NCBI RefSeq assembly: GCF_947623445.1
Contig: NC_135242.1
Coordinates: forward strand, 21,948,001 to 22,012,000
DNA from: Clavelina lepadiformis
Lineage: Eukaryota; Chordata; Ascidiacea; Aplousobranchia; Clavelinidae
Length of the DNA: 64,000 nucleotides
Direction: 5' to 3'
The position numbers and the translations under genes were made by a program. Shown piece after piece: positions 27,208 through 40,874 of this stretch. The notes beneath the pieces were generated by a model. It was given only the letters and a program-made list of their open reading frames with translations. It did not search any database and was not told the origin of the DNA. Position 1 is the stretch's first letter, and each line of letters opens with the position of its first letter.

Positions 27208-29557
27208 TTTGCTCTTTTGAACATAGCTAAGTTCCACATCTCATCATTATCAAACAAGGAAAAGTTTTTTTAACTAAGCATTTTAGTTTCTTATCTTGAA
27301 ATGAATATCTAAAATCAGGTGGTTTATTTATTTTCACTTTTTTACAGTAATTACATCGGATTTTGCATATGATCATGATTTTAATACTTTTCTTCTTTAA
27401 AATTTACTTTTCACCAAACATACTTTATGGTTTGGATATAAACTATAATTGATACTTGTTATATGCATAAAGGAATCTATGGTGAATATCGAAGCGAATA
27501 TAATCAAGATATTTGTCAAAATAATGTGCTCCAGTTTTGAATATAGTGAATGCCTGTATGTTTTTCTTCGGCAACTTTTATAGCCTATTTATATAGATTG
27601 CTTATGGTGTAATTATGTAAATTTACAGAAAATCATATGCGTTGTTGTCATATAGAGTTATTTATCAAAAATTAGTTTATCAGAAATTTTATTGTGCGGT
27701 TTTGTTATTACTGTGGCGGTCGTGATAGTAAATTGTAATAATCTATATAACTGGCATTTTAATTATCCCCACATTATCATGTCCATTTGCATATATAGTT
27801 TGGGGCTAATTGTAGCTGATTAAATAAAAATATTTATGTCCCAGCATTTCACTGATGTTGCACTGTTACCGTCAATGGCTATTCTCCGTTTCCGCCATTG
27901 TCATTACAGTCGTTTTCAGCGTGCCCCGCTACAAACAATGGATAGAACGGGAGTTATTTTGAAATTGCAAAAGCTTGTATTGTGTATACGTGTAGACCAC
28001 GCAATTAATGTGATGCGTAACCATAAAAACCAATAAAGCGTAAGATTAAAAATGGCAAGATAAGCAGCAGTTTTGACGAGTTCGACAAATATAGACTGTT
28101 TCGTTCAAGTGCATCAAGCATCAAAATAATCTTGCTTTTCTACCAGCATAACATACTTGTTAAACTTTTGAAATTATCACGTGAAAAGTATCGAGTACCG
28201 GGACCAATTGGAATTTTTGAAAAAATTAATTCGGTACAGAGATTCGTTACTTTCTTTTAAAAGTACTGACGATACCGGTATCGGTACTGAAAAAGTACCG
28301 TGGTACAGTAATCCGGTACTGTCCACCTACAGTCAGTTATAAAAACGTGCGACCGACGGAAAATTGCAAAGCCAGTCAGCGAAACTAACTTTTTGCATTA
28401 TAACTTCCATGAAACACTTCCAGATTGTAGGGGTATGATCACTTCTCCCTTTGCTCTGTACCTCTCTAGATCTGCCACTGCATCCTGCAATTTACACTCA
28501 AATTTTACACGGAAATTATGTGCGCCGATGTGACTCCGGTACCTTTTTGGTGCACTTGATGCCTTGTGCAATCGTATTCATTGCATGACGCAGCTAAAAC
28601 CAACTATTATTATTTTGAAAAACTAAAGCGGGCAGTCGTCGAATATATCGTCCCGACATAATAAGTTTGTTGGTCAGTTGTCATGGACTTCTGTATACTG
28701 TGTCTAGTTTCATTCTAAGACTATTTGAACAAGTTTAAATAAATATAAAGAAAATGCATAGGTTTATAGATGTAAGCTAAATGCTTGTCAAAATTTTTGC
28801 TCCGATTTCGTACACGCAGATGTTAATGTTTTCTTATTAATTTCTTGTTCAATATTTCGATAGTAATCTTAAAAGAATTAACAACATATTTGAAATTTAC
28901 TGATTTAAAAGAACAAACTAACAACAGCTCTGAAATTCTGCTTCAATATCGTTAGCATTGCAGACTACTCCGGTGTTCATTCAAATTGTTATAAAAGTTG
29001 ACTGTTAATGATATCAAATGTGTCGCAATCCTGCATTTCCGTCTTGAAGAATACAAGTCATAGCCTTAAGCGATATCCATATCGTCGGGTACTATTTTCA
29101 ACAATTGCAGTGTCTTTATATACTGACTGCGGTGGTATCTTCTTAACTTATATATTGCGTAACGATAACTTGTGTTTACTTCAATTGCATTGAAGCGATT
29201 TTCGTAAAATAACGGGTAGCGTAATACGTGACAAATGTAGTTCCCTATCAGTTAGTATGTTTGTGTACTTAGTTTTTAGTTAGTATACTTTCCTAATTAA
29301 ACCTGGAAAATTCCTGTTCGTGCACAGGAAAAAGTGAGAACGAAATATAATGTCGAAAATCAAACTCAAGTGAATTTCTTGTTCATTTATTAAAGATTAC
29401 ACTTATAACATTCAATGATTGTATCGATTTTTATATCTCAAACCAAATCTATTGCTTTGTATACTTAACAGAATTTAGCTTCAAACATTCAGAATTATAG
29501 TTATTTGTCAACTGTCATAATCTAATTCGTTAAAGTTTCCGAAGTAGACTTCTGAAA
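27208..29557. other. Gene-less stretch between NLR and lysozyme
   Basis: It contains the NLR 3' UTR on the left and the lysozyme 3' end on the right; a minus-strand AATAAA at 29391-29386 fits the lysozyme. Near 28190-28336 there is a GGTACCG-rich patch ending GTCCACCTACAG, related to the hAT MITE at 40012-40302 but without a recognisable left end. No exon is seen. Confidence 0.5.
28190..28336. mobile_element. Partial hAT-like element, GTACCG-rich
   Basis: The right end CCGGTACTGTCCACCTACAG and the repeated GGTACC/GTACCG motifs are similar in style to the complete element at 40012-40302. The left terminus and target duplication are not found, so it is a fragment or a diverged copy. Confidence 0.35.
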
Positions 29558-30550
29558 TTAGTAACCTCTTTGCCGGTAGAACTGTGCTCTGGCGATCACG
29601 TCATTTGAGTAATCGCCGTGTGTGGTGTGGGCGTCGATGTTATGCCAGGAGTCGACTCGTTGCTGACCGATGTTGTAGGCAGCTAGAGCTCCTTGCAAAA
29701 CTTGATCAGCATTCCAGTTGGGAAACTTGCCTCTGATCAAACTATGCATGTCGCTTAAGATTTCTGTGGCTTGCATAAGATGATCAAGAGAGTAAGGTCC
29801 TCCCCTAGGCGTGTGCCATTGGTTATCAATCTGTACAGAGTATAGGAGATAAAGCATTAACTATCGGCTAATCTGATAAACCTGTATTCCAGTAAAAAAT
29901 TACGTCACGATCTTCGATGACTGACAAAGATATTGCTCTTACCTGCATAAGACCGAACGCGTGTCCATAATCTCCCGTTCCAGCTGATGAGAGTCCAGCA
30001 CCTGCCCGACTTTCTCGGCTGATAATACCTGCAAATCAACAACTTTGGTAGCGCAACCAGACCTAAAATCTAATGCGCCAATGCTTACATTCTAATAGGT
30101 TGTTAATGCTGTGCACTTACCAGCTACGACAGCCGGGTCTTGATTGAATTGGCGAGCTGCTGTTGTTATAATGGGCTTGTACTGGTTCATCCTTGGAAGG
30201 TCTGTTTCAGCCATTTTGTGAGATGCCTGCACACCTTTGTTAAATAAAGGTTTGAGAACCGTTAGGGTCGGTAGCCGTAAAGTATAGGTCTTTGTCTGAT
30301 CTTCGTTGGTTAATGAAGAGTTAACGGTTAGTAAAGAATGAAATCGTTACAACTATTTACGGCAATATTTCCACAACCTATTTCTATATATAAGCTTTTG
30401 TATGAGTGGTGGTTTGGCAGTAAGCAATTTAAATTATATCAGTACGCCCACATGTCATTGTCAAGTACACTAACCGCTGTAGGGAAGGTTATCTCCTCTT
30501 GCACTTGTTTGTGAGGCACCTGTCGGATTTAGACGTCCAATGTCACCCAT
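29558..30550 (-). CDS. Goose-type (g-type) lysozyme
   Basis: Four exons on the minus strand (30550-30475, 30234-30121, 30028-29943, 29830-29558) close in phase to 182 residues. The product hydrolyses the peptidoglycan of bacterial cell walls. Family landmarks are PTGASQTSARGDNLPYSG, GVQASHKMAETDLPRM, GIISRESRAG with the catalytic Glu, TGDYGHAFGLMQIDNQWHTP with the two conserved Asp residues, the core helix ALAAYNIG, and the C-terminal DYSNDVIARAQFY. The length is close to the usual 180-200. No signal peptide is seen from the ATG at 30550. The enzyme may therefore be cytosolic or leave by a non-classical route, or an upstream leader exon was missed. The likely poly(A) signal AATAAA is at 29391-29386. 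The first-exon donor GTTAGT is acceptable and keeps the GVQAS join. Confidence 0.93.
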
Positions 30551-31904
30551 AGCTGTTGTGGTACTCAAAGAAAAGTAAAGTATAAAACCTCTTGTTAAAT
30601 GTATTGAGTAAAAGTAGCTTTTTAATAGCTGCACAAAAACATTTTCATTACAAGAAACACAGTTCTTTTAAGTTCCTAAGTAGAAATAGTTGTTGCTGTT
30701 TGGTACTGGGCCTGCTCATTGCAGATTTAGTCTATTAGTCGAGCGCTAACGATGTGCTTTTGAAAGATAAATACTGTACCTAATAAAAAGAATTTGTTTT
30801 ATTGTTAGTTTTTGCCACCAAATTTAACGAAAATAGGGCTTAATGCTTTAGCTAAGACGCATCACCTTCAGATATATACTAAATTAAACAGTGGCTGATT
30901 TATACTTTAGCTTAGGTTCTTCCACCCAAATCGAATTCAAAGCCACACCTTCTGTGACAACCTTTCGCTTTGCTGACACTTTATAAGCAGTTTAACTCTA
31001 TAATATACTTTTAAGTGCAAGTACCGGTTCCGCTTTTATTAGTTTCTGTTCCTCCCTGGAACACTTGACATCTAGTGCAATCGAGTTTATTGCGTGGGCT
31101 GTATGGAACTAGTCTATATTACGAAACCAATCATTAATGTTTTGAAGAACCGAAACATCGAAATCCATTGCTCACGAACCAGACGTCTGCCAGTAACAGT
31201 AGCCAGCTTTTAGGATTAGATAAATCAATATGTCACACATAGGCCTACATTACGATACAAAACATCAGATCGACATTGGCAAACTTTCGGTAAATGCTGA
31301 ATTGTATTATTTCGATGGTATTGTGGTAATTGGAAATGACACAAATGGTTGGTAATGTTGAGCAGTTTCTGCCATGAAGTGCCTGCAGTATGTTAAATTA
31401 GAAAGCATTCACCAGCCTTGGCGGTGCGTTCTCGCGACTCAACTTCGTTTAGTGGAAACAGAAAATGACACAATCTTGCCCACCATTCCAAATTTTCCTA
31501 CGAGCACGTATAGTTTCTGCAGTGGTAGTTGGGTTGGAGCAGGTGCAAGGAATGAACAGGCCGCTTTATCAAATGTTTGCTTATTGCAAACGAACGCGAT
31601 TAATCCACGTAAGACCCAGCGGTGTGTTCTGAGACCAAACAAGTCGATTAATTAAGGCCAACACATAGAAGAACCGAAACAGCGCGTTGGCGTTGGTGCA
31701 AACCGAAACTTTTGAAATAAGAGTACCGCAATATGAAGAACACCAGTTGGCAATCGATATTTCGTTTTAGATGTAATATTGGAAGGGAAATCTGATATTG
31801 CCAATCTGGATTGACTAACATGAATTTTTTTCTGTTGAAGACCTGGTATGCAATTCTTCATTCGTAATAATTTCTTTGGTTTGATTAGTTCGACTTCAAA
31901 AAAA

Positions 31905-32560
31905 CTTGTGATAATAAAGGGATATTATAGTATACAAATCAAACAGAATATAGAATTCTTTTTTTCAGACGTCTGCTTTACGAAACATGACGTCAATGAT
32001 AGATAACATTGCGTACCGATAACTTTCTGTTTTCCATGTTAAGTCGTGACATAAATATCGCGCCTGCCTATCTTGCGTGAGTTATGCACAGCTGTTCAAT
32101 GCATTCATTCTACTACAATCAACCCTATAACATGGACGTCTTTATGCTGTTGCTGTGCCAATGTTTTGTCTAAATGTACTTGTTCAAAGAAACTTCAATA
32201 TAATCAGTATATACAGTTGTCATTCGTATGCAACCGTTGTTCAATTCTATTTGGATAAGTTCTGTGTCAAGATAGACAACTTTATTGTCATCTTCACAAG
32301 GTCACAAGGACTTTGGTGATATATTATAGCAGTAGAAAACAAGTCATTATAATATTGATCACTGCTAACTGAAGCTAGTAATCAGACAATAAGCCGTCAA
32401 GGTGAACAATTAAATCTGTGGGTGAAAAAAGTTGACAACGACCTTATGAGATTCACATATCATTAACCGCAATAAACATTTCAACAAGTGCTTATTGTAG
32501 TGAAGTGGATCAAACTCCCAAGTTCAGGTGCCATATACCTACTTTCCATTACAAACTCAA
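31905..32560 (+). repeat. 656-bp repeat, copy A (inverted pair with 40875-41534)
   Basis: It starts CTTGTGATAATAAAGGG and ends CCATTACAAACTCAA. Over its full length it is highly similar to the reverse complement of 40875-41534, and similarity stops sharply at both ends. It has no terminal inverted repeat, poly(A) tail or long ORF, so the class is unknown. At 32244-32259 it reads ATTCTATTTGGATAAG, one base away from the Ciona spliced leader as I remember it. Confidence 0.85.
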
Positions 32561-32745
32561 AACACCAAAAACAAATAATTCACAGCCCTGCATTTCCCAT
32601 GTATTTAGTCACTTGCCAGCCTACTATAAAACTTAAGGTTTGTCCGTCCATGTTTTCAACCAGCCGGCGCGTGTAGCCGCCTACCCCAAATAAAACAGCT
32701 CACCGCCCCACCGTGTCGAACACAACTTGAAAAGTGGCTTGATAG

Positions 32746-33096
32746 CAGTGGCGTAGCCAGAAAGAAAATTGGGGGGGGGCAAATATTTGACGAGTTCAAG
32801 GGAACTATCCAATACAAATACATTATATTTTCTATTATTATATTATATTATACAAATTTTATTATATTTTCAACAAAAGGCTCAACTTCGTAATCCAAAC
32901 TTTGAAAATTTTGGTCCGCTAATTTTTTTGAATTAGGCGCTTTACATAATTTTGACCTTTTGTGTAATGCAGCTAACAGGAACCGGTGTGTGATAAACAG
33001 GAAAAGAAACCGATGAGTAATGGCAACTGACTCCAAAGTTTAATGGGTTTGGTCTTTCAACGCTCTACAGTCAGCAATTGTTGGCTACACCGCTAC
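32746..33096. mobile_element. Possible hAT-like MITE
   Basis: The left end CAGTGGCGTAGCCA and right end TGGCTACACCGCTAC are near-inverse. A run of G follows the left end, a form common in CAGTGGCGTAGCC elements. No matching target duplication was found, so the limits are approximate. Confidence 0.4.
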
Positions 33097-33399
33097 AGTT
33101 TAATTGGTCCATGCAACCCTACAGTTTAACTTTCCTTATTGCGAAACATTACGCAACTTTTCGGTTCCTTTTTAGAAGGCTCTGTGGTTAACAACCTTCA
33201 TGACGAACGGTAACAGCATTGTCATAATAAGTTGGTATTTTACAGATATTAGCTACTGCAGCAAATTGTTGCAAAAATGGCTAAAGCAGAAATTTTCATA
33301 TTGCATTAAAAACTTACTGTTAGCTAATGTCTAGTTCATGTGGTGTTTTGTATTGAAAATTGTATAGTAGCTTGACAAATTTTTAGCCTAAATTTAAAT

Positions 33400-33628
33400 G
33401 TTGTCACTATTTTACCGGAAAAATCGTGCGTTCGAAGCTATTTTTCACAGTTTCTCGTAAATCTAACTTAAATTTTATATCTTAGTAACCTAAATCTACC
33501 TTTTGATCTAATTCTAACTGCAATAGAACATCACACAGCTAAAATCAGCTTTTTGCATGGCCTTTTTCCTAGCATAACCCCCTATCTTTAACAACGGGTT
33601 GCGTGACTACATACGGTGAAATAGCCAC
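33400..33628. mobile_element. Short inverted-repeat MITE, copy 2
   Basis: The ends GTTGTCACTATTTTACCG and CGGTGAAATAGCCAC are flanked by a perfect duplication AAATTTAAAT (33390-33399 and 33629-33638). The interior matches 879-1121. The 9-10-bp duplication differs from the 8 bp of the hAT MITEs, so it belongs to another superfamily. Confidence 0.75.
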
Positions 33629-34488
33629 AAATTTAAATTCATAATTAACACTTAAATCTTTTTTGCATCATACTTTGCCTTCGAAGACAACCGCGAAGAC
33701 GGCGATCAAGTGACGGTGTCATGATGAGTCCCAGTTGGAAAGTCTTAACGAACTTCGATGCTTCTATTTCTTGGATATAGTTTGGCAGTTTGAAGGTTAA
33801 CTTTATTTATATTTTACCACAAGAGCTTTCGCAAGCATAAGCTTGCTTCTTCAGGTGTAGGCTACTGCAAAATGTCTAATTGTTTGAAGATTGCGCGGAA
33901 ATCTTCCTAATCGCATCCACGTGGCCCTGGTTGCATTTTTTGTTACAACAAATTTTTCTCTAAAATGTTTAGTTAATTATTTAATAGATGACAGTGAATT
34001 AAAATACATTGGGTAGTGTTTTCTATGGAGCAAGGGCTCCACCTATCGCGATCAAGTGAACGATTACAGTACGAAATCGAACACTGCGTTGCAGCACCCT
34101 TATCAATACGTGGTAACTTTCTTGACCTATGTGCTTCTAGCGGCCTGAGTGGTGCAACTCATGCAACAGACTTCTTATGGGCAGTTGTATTATTTATGTT
34201 GTTGGTTATTCGTAATATTGAGAAAGTGCACAGCACCTATAACAAAACCTTTTCTTGTGAGCTATTTCTGTTGTAATATTAAAATCTTTCGGTTGACAAG
34301 AGGTTAGAGTATTTTAACCGCACGCAACAATAGAGTCAGATAAATAATTCAACAGGTAAATTAAGTTAGCCCTCATCAGTCAAAGAGTTCTTCATGCTAA
34401 TCATTATGTTCAGCACTTTTTTGTAATGATCGAAGAACCGAACGTATTTTAATGTAAGGGTTTGGTTCGCCAATGTTTATGGATTACC

Positions 34489-35054
34489 CTTTAACCCTAT
34501 CCTAACCAGGCTCGCGAGTTTACTAAAAAACTAGGTGTGGCCGACCCCGCACACATATTTTCAATCGTTAATTACTAGAAAACTATACGTCGTAAACTGA
34601 TCGGATTTTGACAGGTTAGTAGAAAAATCATCTGGCTTCCTGTATACATCCTAATTGTAAAACTAAAGAAAGTGAATTTAGTGTAAATTAAGTATTTCTA
34701 AAAGTGACACATTTCTAGAAATTCTTCTTGTTACGTCGCGTCCCCGCTGTGCGGAAAACCAGCTGACCGCGAGAAGAGAACGAAAGAGAATAGTTAGTCG
34801 AGTTATTGGTGCGTTAATGAGTAATACGCTTCAATGCGGAGAGCAGAGCAAAGCAGAGAAAAATTATGAAAATATCGCAATATCTTAAAAATTACAAAAT
34901 CCAACTTTATCAAACAAACATGGACAGATAGCTGAACATTTTTTAGGAAAAGTCACCAAATTTCAAGTTTCTACAGCAAACAATGCAACTGTACGCCACG
35001 TTTTGCTATGACAGTGTGCGGGAGAAGCCAAGCCTAGTTAGAATAGGGTTAAAG
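34489..35054. mobile_element. MITE, 566 bp, with 24-bp inverted ends
   Basis: Left 34489-34512 starts CTTTAACCCTATCCTAAC and right 35031-35054 is its inverse; they differ at 2 of 24 positions. No clear target duplication was seen, so the superfamily is not assigned. No ORF is present. Confidence 0.65.
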
Positions 35055-36386
35055 AAGTGCATTATGTCCAGTTCGTCGGGTGTTGTTGTTCCAGCAGCAG
35101 TATAGCAATCTTTGCTATTGTGAGTTTATTTTTTATCCCACAGTCGGCGGTAACCCATGCGCGTGGAAGAGCGTTGGAACGAGGATCTGAATGTGATGGT
35201 ATCGGGATCTGTAGTTGCTTACGCGAATGACACTTATCTTTGTTGTTGTATCCGACGTAATTGAAAAGTGATATCACTCCATTACGTTCGCTTATGAAGA
35301 TGTTTTGCTTTGAATGCACGAGAAGAGATGGATTTTTTTGTATCGTTTGTTTTATGCCATGGACTGTGTGGAGTCAAAAGTATAGTGCTAGCCTTTTTGT
35401 TAAAAGGATCACCTAAATGTAGGCTAAAATTAGAAGGGGTCATATTGGTTGCTTATTTTTTTAATGTAAATATTCCATGAGAGTTTAGCAGGCCAAGCTA
35501 TTGTATGGAACAAAAAAAAAACGGCAAAACCGTATTTACTTGATTGTATGCCACGTGTGACGGTGCTAAAAGTTAATTTACGCCGCGTGTTCGTAAGCGG
35601 CAGGTAAAGGTACAGTAAGTCACTAAATCTCACTGGAACATAAGCTACTGCAAGTCTTTGCAAAATCCTCTCTACGACAATATCACAAACGGATAAAAAT
35701 TCGGTTACGAAAAAATGTAAGCCGCAAAAAATGTTAAGAAAAACTTTTAAGTCGCGGCTTGCAATCGATTAAATAGGGCACATGACGTTTTCCTAAGACA
35801 TAATGCAGACTTGAGCGAAGCAGGTGTTGGTCACCTGATGGATAAGACCTTTCATCACTATATTATAGGTAGGGGTTTTTACAATGTATCAAACTTCAAC
35901 AAATACTTCAAGTCGTCCAAGTGTGGATAGCTAATTAATTAGAACATATCACGAAGTATTTCTTCAACATTTATCCATGTCCATATAAGCGTTTGGATGA
36001 ACTACAAGTTCGATGACGAAGTTAACACTCACACAGCTTGGTAACGTATTAACAAAAACTTCAGGCTGCTTAGGTTTGGTTAGTTGATCATATCGCACGT
36101 CACATACTGTCTTTGAGCATTTAACCAAGGTATAGGTTCAGAAGTAGGAGGTACACGTTCATATAATTTAACATTCACTCAATGAAAATTAAAAAAACAA
36201 ACAGCAACACTAACAAATCCGTAAGTTTTAAGATATATTATACTTCAAACTCATAAACTTTTATTTGTACTTTGCATTGTTAGATATAAATAACACACAT
36301 AGGTTATATTTTGTCAAATGCAATGCATGGTGTTTTAAGCCAGGTTGAGAGATTATTTATAAATAAAAATTATTAAATAAAAACTT

Positions 36387-36578
36387 CTAAAAATCCAAGC
36401 CCTCTGTGTAGTGATTAATTGATATAAAGCAAACAACACCAACAATTACATAGCCAGTGTTAACAAGCACACCATTGGGTGCTTTCAGATATTGTCTGGC
36501 CAAAACATGTTTATTTGCACAAATTCCACCAGTTCTCATACCACCAGTTGTAATGACATAGTACCTTGCGCAAATACC
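36387..36578 (-). CDS. Possible small membrane-protein exon
   Basis: An open minus-strand frame runs for about 62 codons and ends in TAG at 36389-36387. From its internal ATG it is 50 residues (start MRTGGICANKHVLARQYL). It carries a predicted membrane segment, VLVNTGYVIVGVVCFISIN, and a short polar tail. The amino-acid mix looks protein-like rather than random, and it lies about 100 bp downstream of TEX261 on the same strand. I do not recognise the family. It could be a separate small gene, an exon whose partners I could not find, or chance. Confidence 0.3.
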   Translation of the reverse strand, partial: GICARYYVITTGGMRTGGICANKHVLARQYLKAPNGVLVNTGYVIVGVVCFISINHYTEGLDF

Positions 36579-36681
36579 TTTTTAAGGTTTGTCCTCACTT
36601 ACATACTGCATCAATGGACTAATAATAATTCATAAATTGCCATTTTTGTAAAGTTCATTTCAATAATTTTTCATCGTAAAT

Positions 36682-38510
<1,829 letters not shown>

Positions 38511-39011
38511 TTTTTAGAATACAGTCTCTAATACAAATAATCAATCAATTACCATTAACCAAAACACCAACCTTTCAATTCTCAAATACTTTCTTTAGCA
38601 CATACCAGACTATTAGACAAATCAAATTCATACCGATAAATAAAATAAACATACAGGAATGCCCTTTCTCATACATTAAAACACATTTTGTGTTTCCAAC
38701 AAATTTCATGTTTCAACTAAATCTTGATAATAACACAAAAGTCTTGCAACCTTTTTCTCTGCTGGTTAAGAAATTAATTTATATGTGGCTGAAATGAAAA
38801 AATCAGCAGCATTTGGCAGTTGGTTGATAAAAGCGTATTATTCACATGAAATAATGCAACACAATTTATTTTACTGCCTAATACAGTAGAAACGCCAAGT
38901 GTTTAATATGTAACATTGCATAACAAAACAATAAAGATGTCGCTAGCGGGTTCGTTTTTCTCTTTCAACTAAAAATCACTGAATTGATGGTCACCACACA
39001 ATGCATGCAAA
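38511..39011. other. Spacer between SRP14 and TEX261
   Basis: About 500 bp hold the 3' UTR of SRP14 and the TEX261 promoter. A minus-strand poly(A) signal AATAAA lies at 38870-38865. The open plus-strand frame 38471-38797 is a low-complexity shadow. Confidence 0.6.
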
Positions 39012-39359
39012 TCACTGTTCAGCAACTTTTGTCTTTGCTTTCTTCTTTCCATGCTTTTTAAGCCCGTCCAAATTTGCTCTCAGAACACTTGTGTATGCCA
39101 TTTGAAAGCGATTAATGTCTTTTGCATTTACAACTGTGCTCAGCTTCTTTTTACCATTTGTGGCTCGGATCAGACATAATCCTTCACCCGTAGCTGAAGG
39201 TTGCACCTTCACTTTTACGTTGATTTTGTTTTTCCTTGGTTTTGGTTTTGTTCTTCCATCATACTTTTTCATAGTTACATACACTGTTCCAGAATTGCGA
39301 CATTTTTGATACAAAGTGGTTAATTCAGTTAAAAATGCATCATTTTCTAGCAACACCAT
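39012..39359 (-). CDS. SRP14: Signal recognition particle 14 kDa protein
   Basis: This is a single uninterrupted frame of 115 residues. SRP14 pairs with SRP9, binds the Alu domain of the SRP RNA, and slows translation while secretory proteins are brought to the ER. The match runs throughout: MVLLENDAFLTELTTLYQKC, TVYVTMKKYDGRTKP, LIRATNGKKKLSTVV, INRFQMAYTSVLRANLDGLK and a Lys-rich tail. It lacks the Ala-rich extension of the human protein. Vertebrate SRP14 has several introns and this copy has none, yet the frame is intact and has a poly(A) signal nearby, so it is probably the working gene. Confidence 0.95.
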   Translation of the reverse strand: MVLLENDAFLTELTTLYQKCRNSGTVYVTMKKYDGRTKPKPRKNKINVKVKVQPSATGEGLCLIRATNGKKKLSTVVNAKDINRFQMAYTSVLRANLDGLKKHGKKKAKTKVAEQ

Positions 39360-40011
39360 ATTTCCTTATTTTAGCTTCAAATAAGCAAATAACTCAGCCT
39401 TACCACTATTAGAAGAATATATTAGTTCATTAGCTACAGAGCTATAGTATGGTTGTGTACAGACTAAAATATGGTAAGGTATCGTATCAAATCTTTCTCA
39501 TTGGTTTGAGGAAAGTCTTTGTTTGACTGAAACTTGGCGAAAGTTCCAATACACACACGTTTTTATGTAGACCATAGTGGAAAGTCTGGCAACTAAACAC
39601 ACGAGACTCATCAGCGAGGATGCTTAAATTTTTTTTCCTTGCGCCGATTTATAATAAATAAACAAAGAATTGAAAGCTTCAGTGCATGCCTTCATACCTA
39701 ATATGCGTCTTTGCACTCATGGTTTTGTGTATTATGACTAATAAATAAATATACACAATTTGTTTATTTATTATAATAAAGTGTGAAATTGACAAATTTC
39801 GGTGTGCACGTTTATAAATCTCGTGCGTGCAACCGTAACACTTTCGATTCTGGTCTGTCACAGAACCTCCGCTCAAACACAGACCATTTTGAGTCTATAA
39901 ATGTAGCACATATAAATATTTTTGTTTTTTATCAAAGCCAAACATGCTTATAATGATATTGATTGCCATTGTTGGGCTTCATGAAGGCATGTGTGATTGC
40001 AAGAGTGTGAC

Positions 40012-40302
40012 CATAGGTGGGCAGAACCGCGGTACTATACAACCGAATTACTGAAATCTTAAGTAAAATTGCAAGCAATTAAGGTCACTTATGTTTTTAT
40101 CTTGAGTAACCTTTACCGGGGGCATAATAGCGGCAAACATTGCATTTGTAGCAACATCTTTTACACAAAAAGTACCGATACCGACAAAGTACCGAACTAC
40201 ATTTTTGATATAGTACCCAATATCGGAACAGTCGGTACATTTTTTGCCAAGTACTGGTACCGTTACCAACGGTACTTTCAAAGTAACGACTGCCTACCTC
40301 TG
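40012..40302. mobile_element. hAT-type MITE, 291 bp
   Basis: The ends CATAGGTGGGCAG and CTGCCTACCTCTG are flanked by perfect 8-bp duplications AGTGTGAC (40004-40011 and 40303-40310). The interior is rich in GTACCG and GGTAC motifs. No transposase is present. Confidence 0.85.
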
Positions 40303-40874
40303 AGTGTGACTCATACGAACTGCACTGTCACGGCTACAGCTCAACTAGGTCTAATACTGCAATACTGCGTGAAAAGCCCACATGATATATGCGCTTAACA
40401 AATCGGCAAAAAACTTGTTGCATTAACCATTTCTCCAAAGAACAGCCTTTCTGTATGCGTTGCATTAGTAAAGTTTCACCACCACTTAACATGCTATCTG
40501 GAAATCTCACTGGGGGAACTTTTGACGTGGAGATACAGTTTGAAGGCAAGGCATATGCCACAGTGGTTTACGTTTTCTCAAAATGTCACCGGTATCAGAG
40601 TGAGTGGCATTATCAAGCTTATAAATATTCGTCTTGATGTTGTTCGCATAAAAATTAATACCATCTTCTTACGAATTTTTTGCACATATTCAGTAAATTA
40701 TCATGGAATTTTCTTTTTGAAACTTAAATTAGTTTGGATACTTGTATAAAAAGTCAAATTTTCCACGTTAGCAAATCAACCCAAAATTTCACGTTAAGTA
40801 TTAGTTTCACGTTAAGCACAAGTTAAGTATTTTAAACAACAAAATGCAGGTGACGTCTTTGTAAAAACTTGACG

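Larger units (their letters stand above)
30551..36386. other. Gene-less, repeat-rich stretch
   Basis: No multi-exon gene is recognised. It contains one copy of a 656-bp inverted repeat (31905-32560), a possible hAT-like element (32746-33096) and MITEs at 33400-33628 and 34489-35054. A patch near 33690-33860 (GAAAGCTCTTGTGG on the minus strand) resembles retroelement tails. Open frames here (for example 31374-31655 and 34016-34276) match nothing and look random. Confidence 0.5.

Noticed and set aside
33690-33860. GAAAGCTCTTGTGG-type stretch resembling tails of some retroelements
   Set aside because: No reverse transcriptase or defined ends nearby; too little to name a family.
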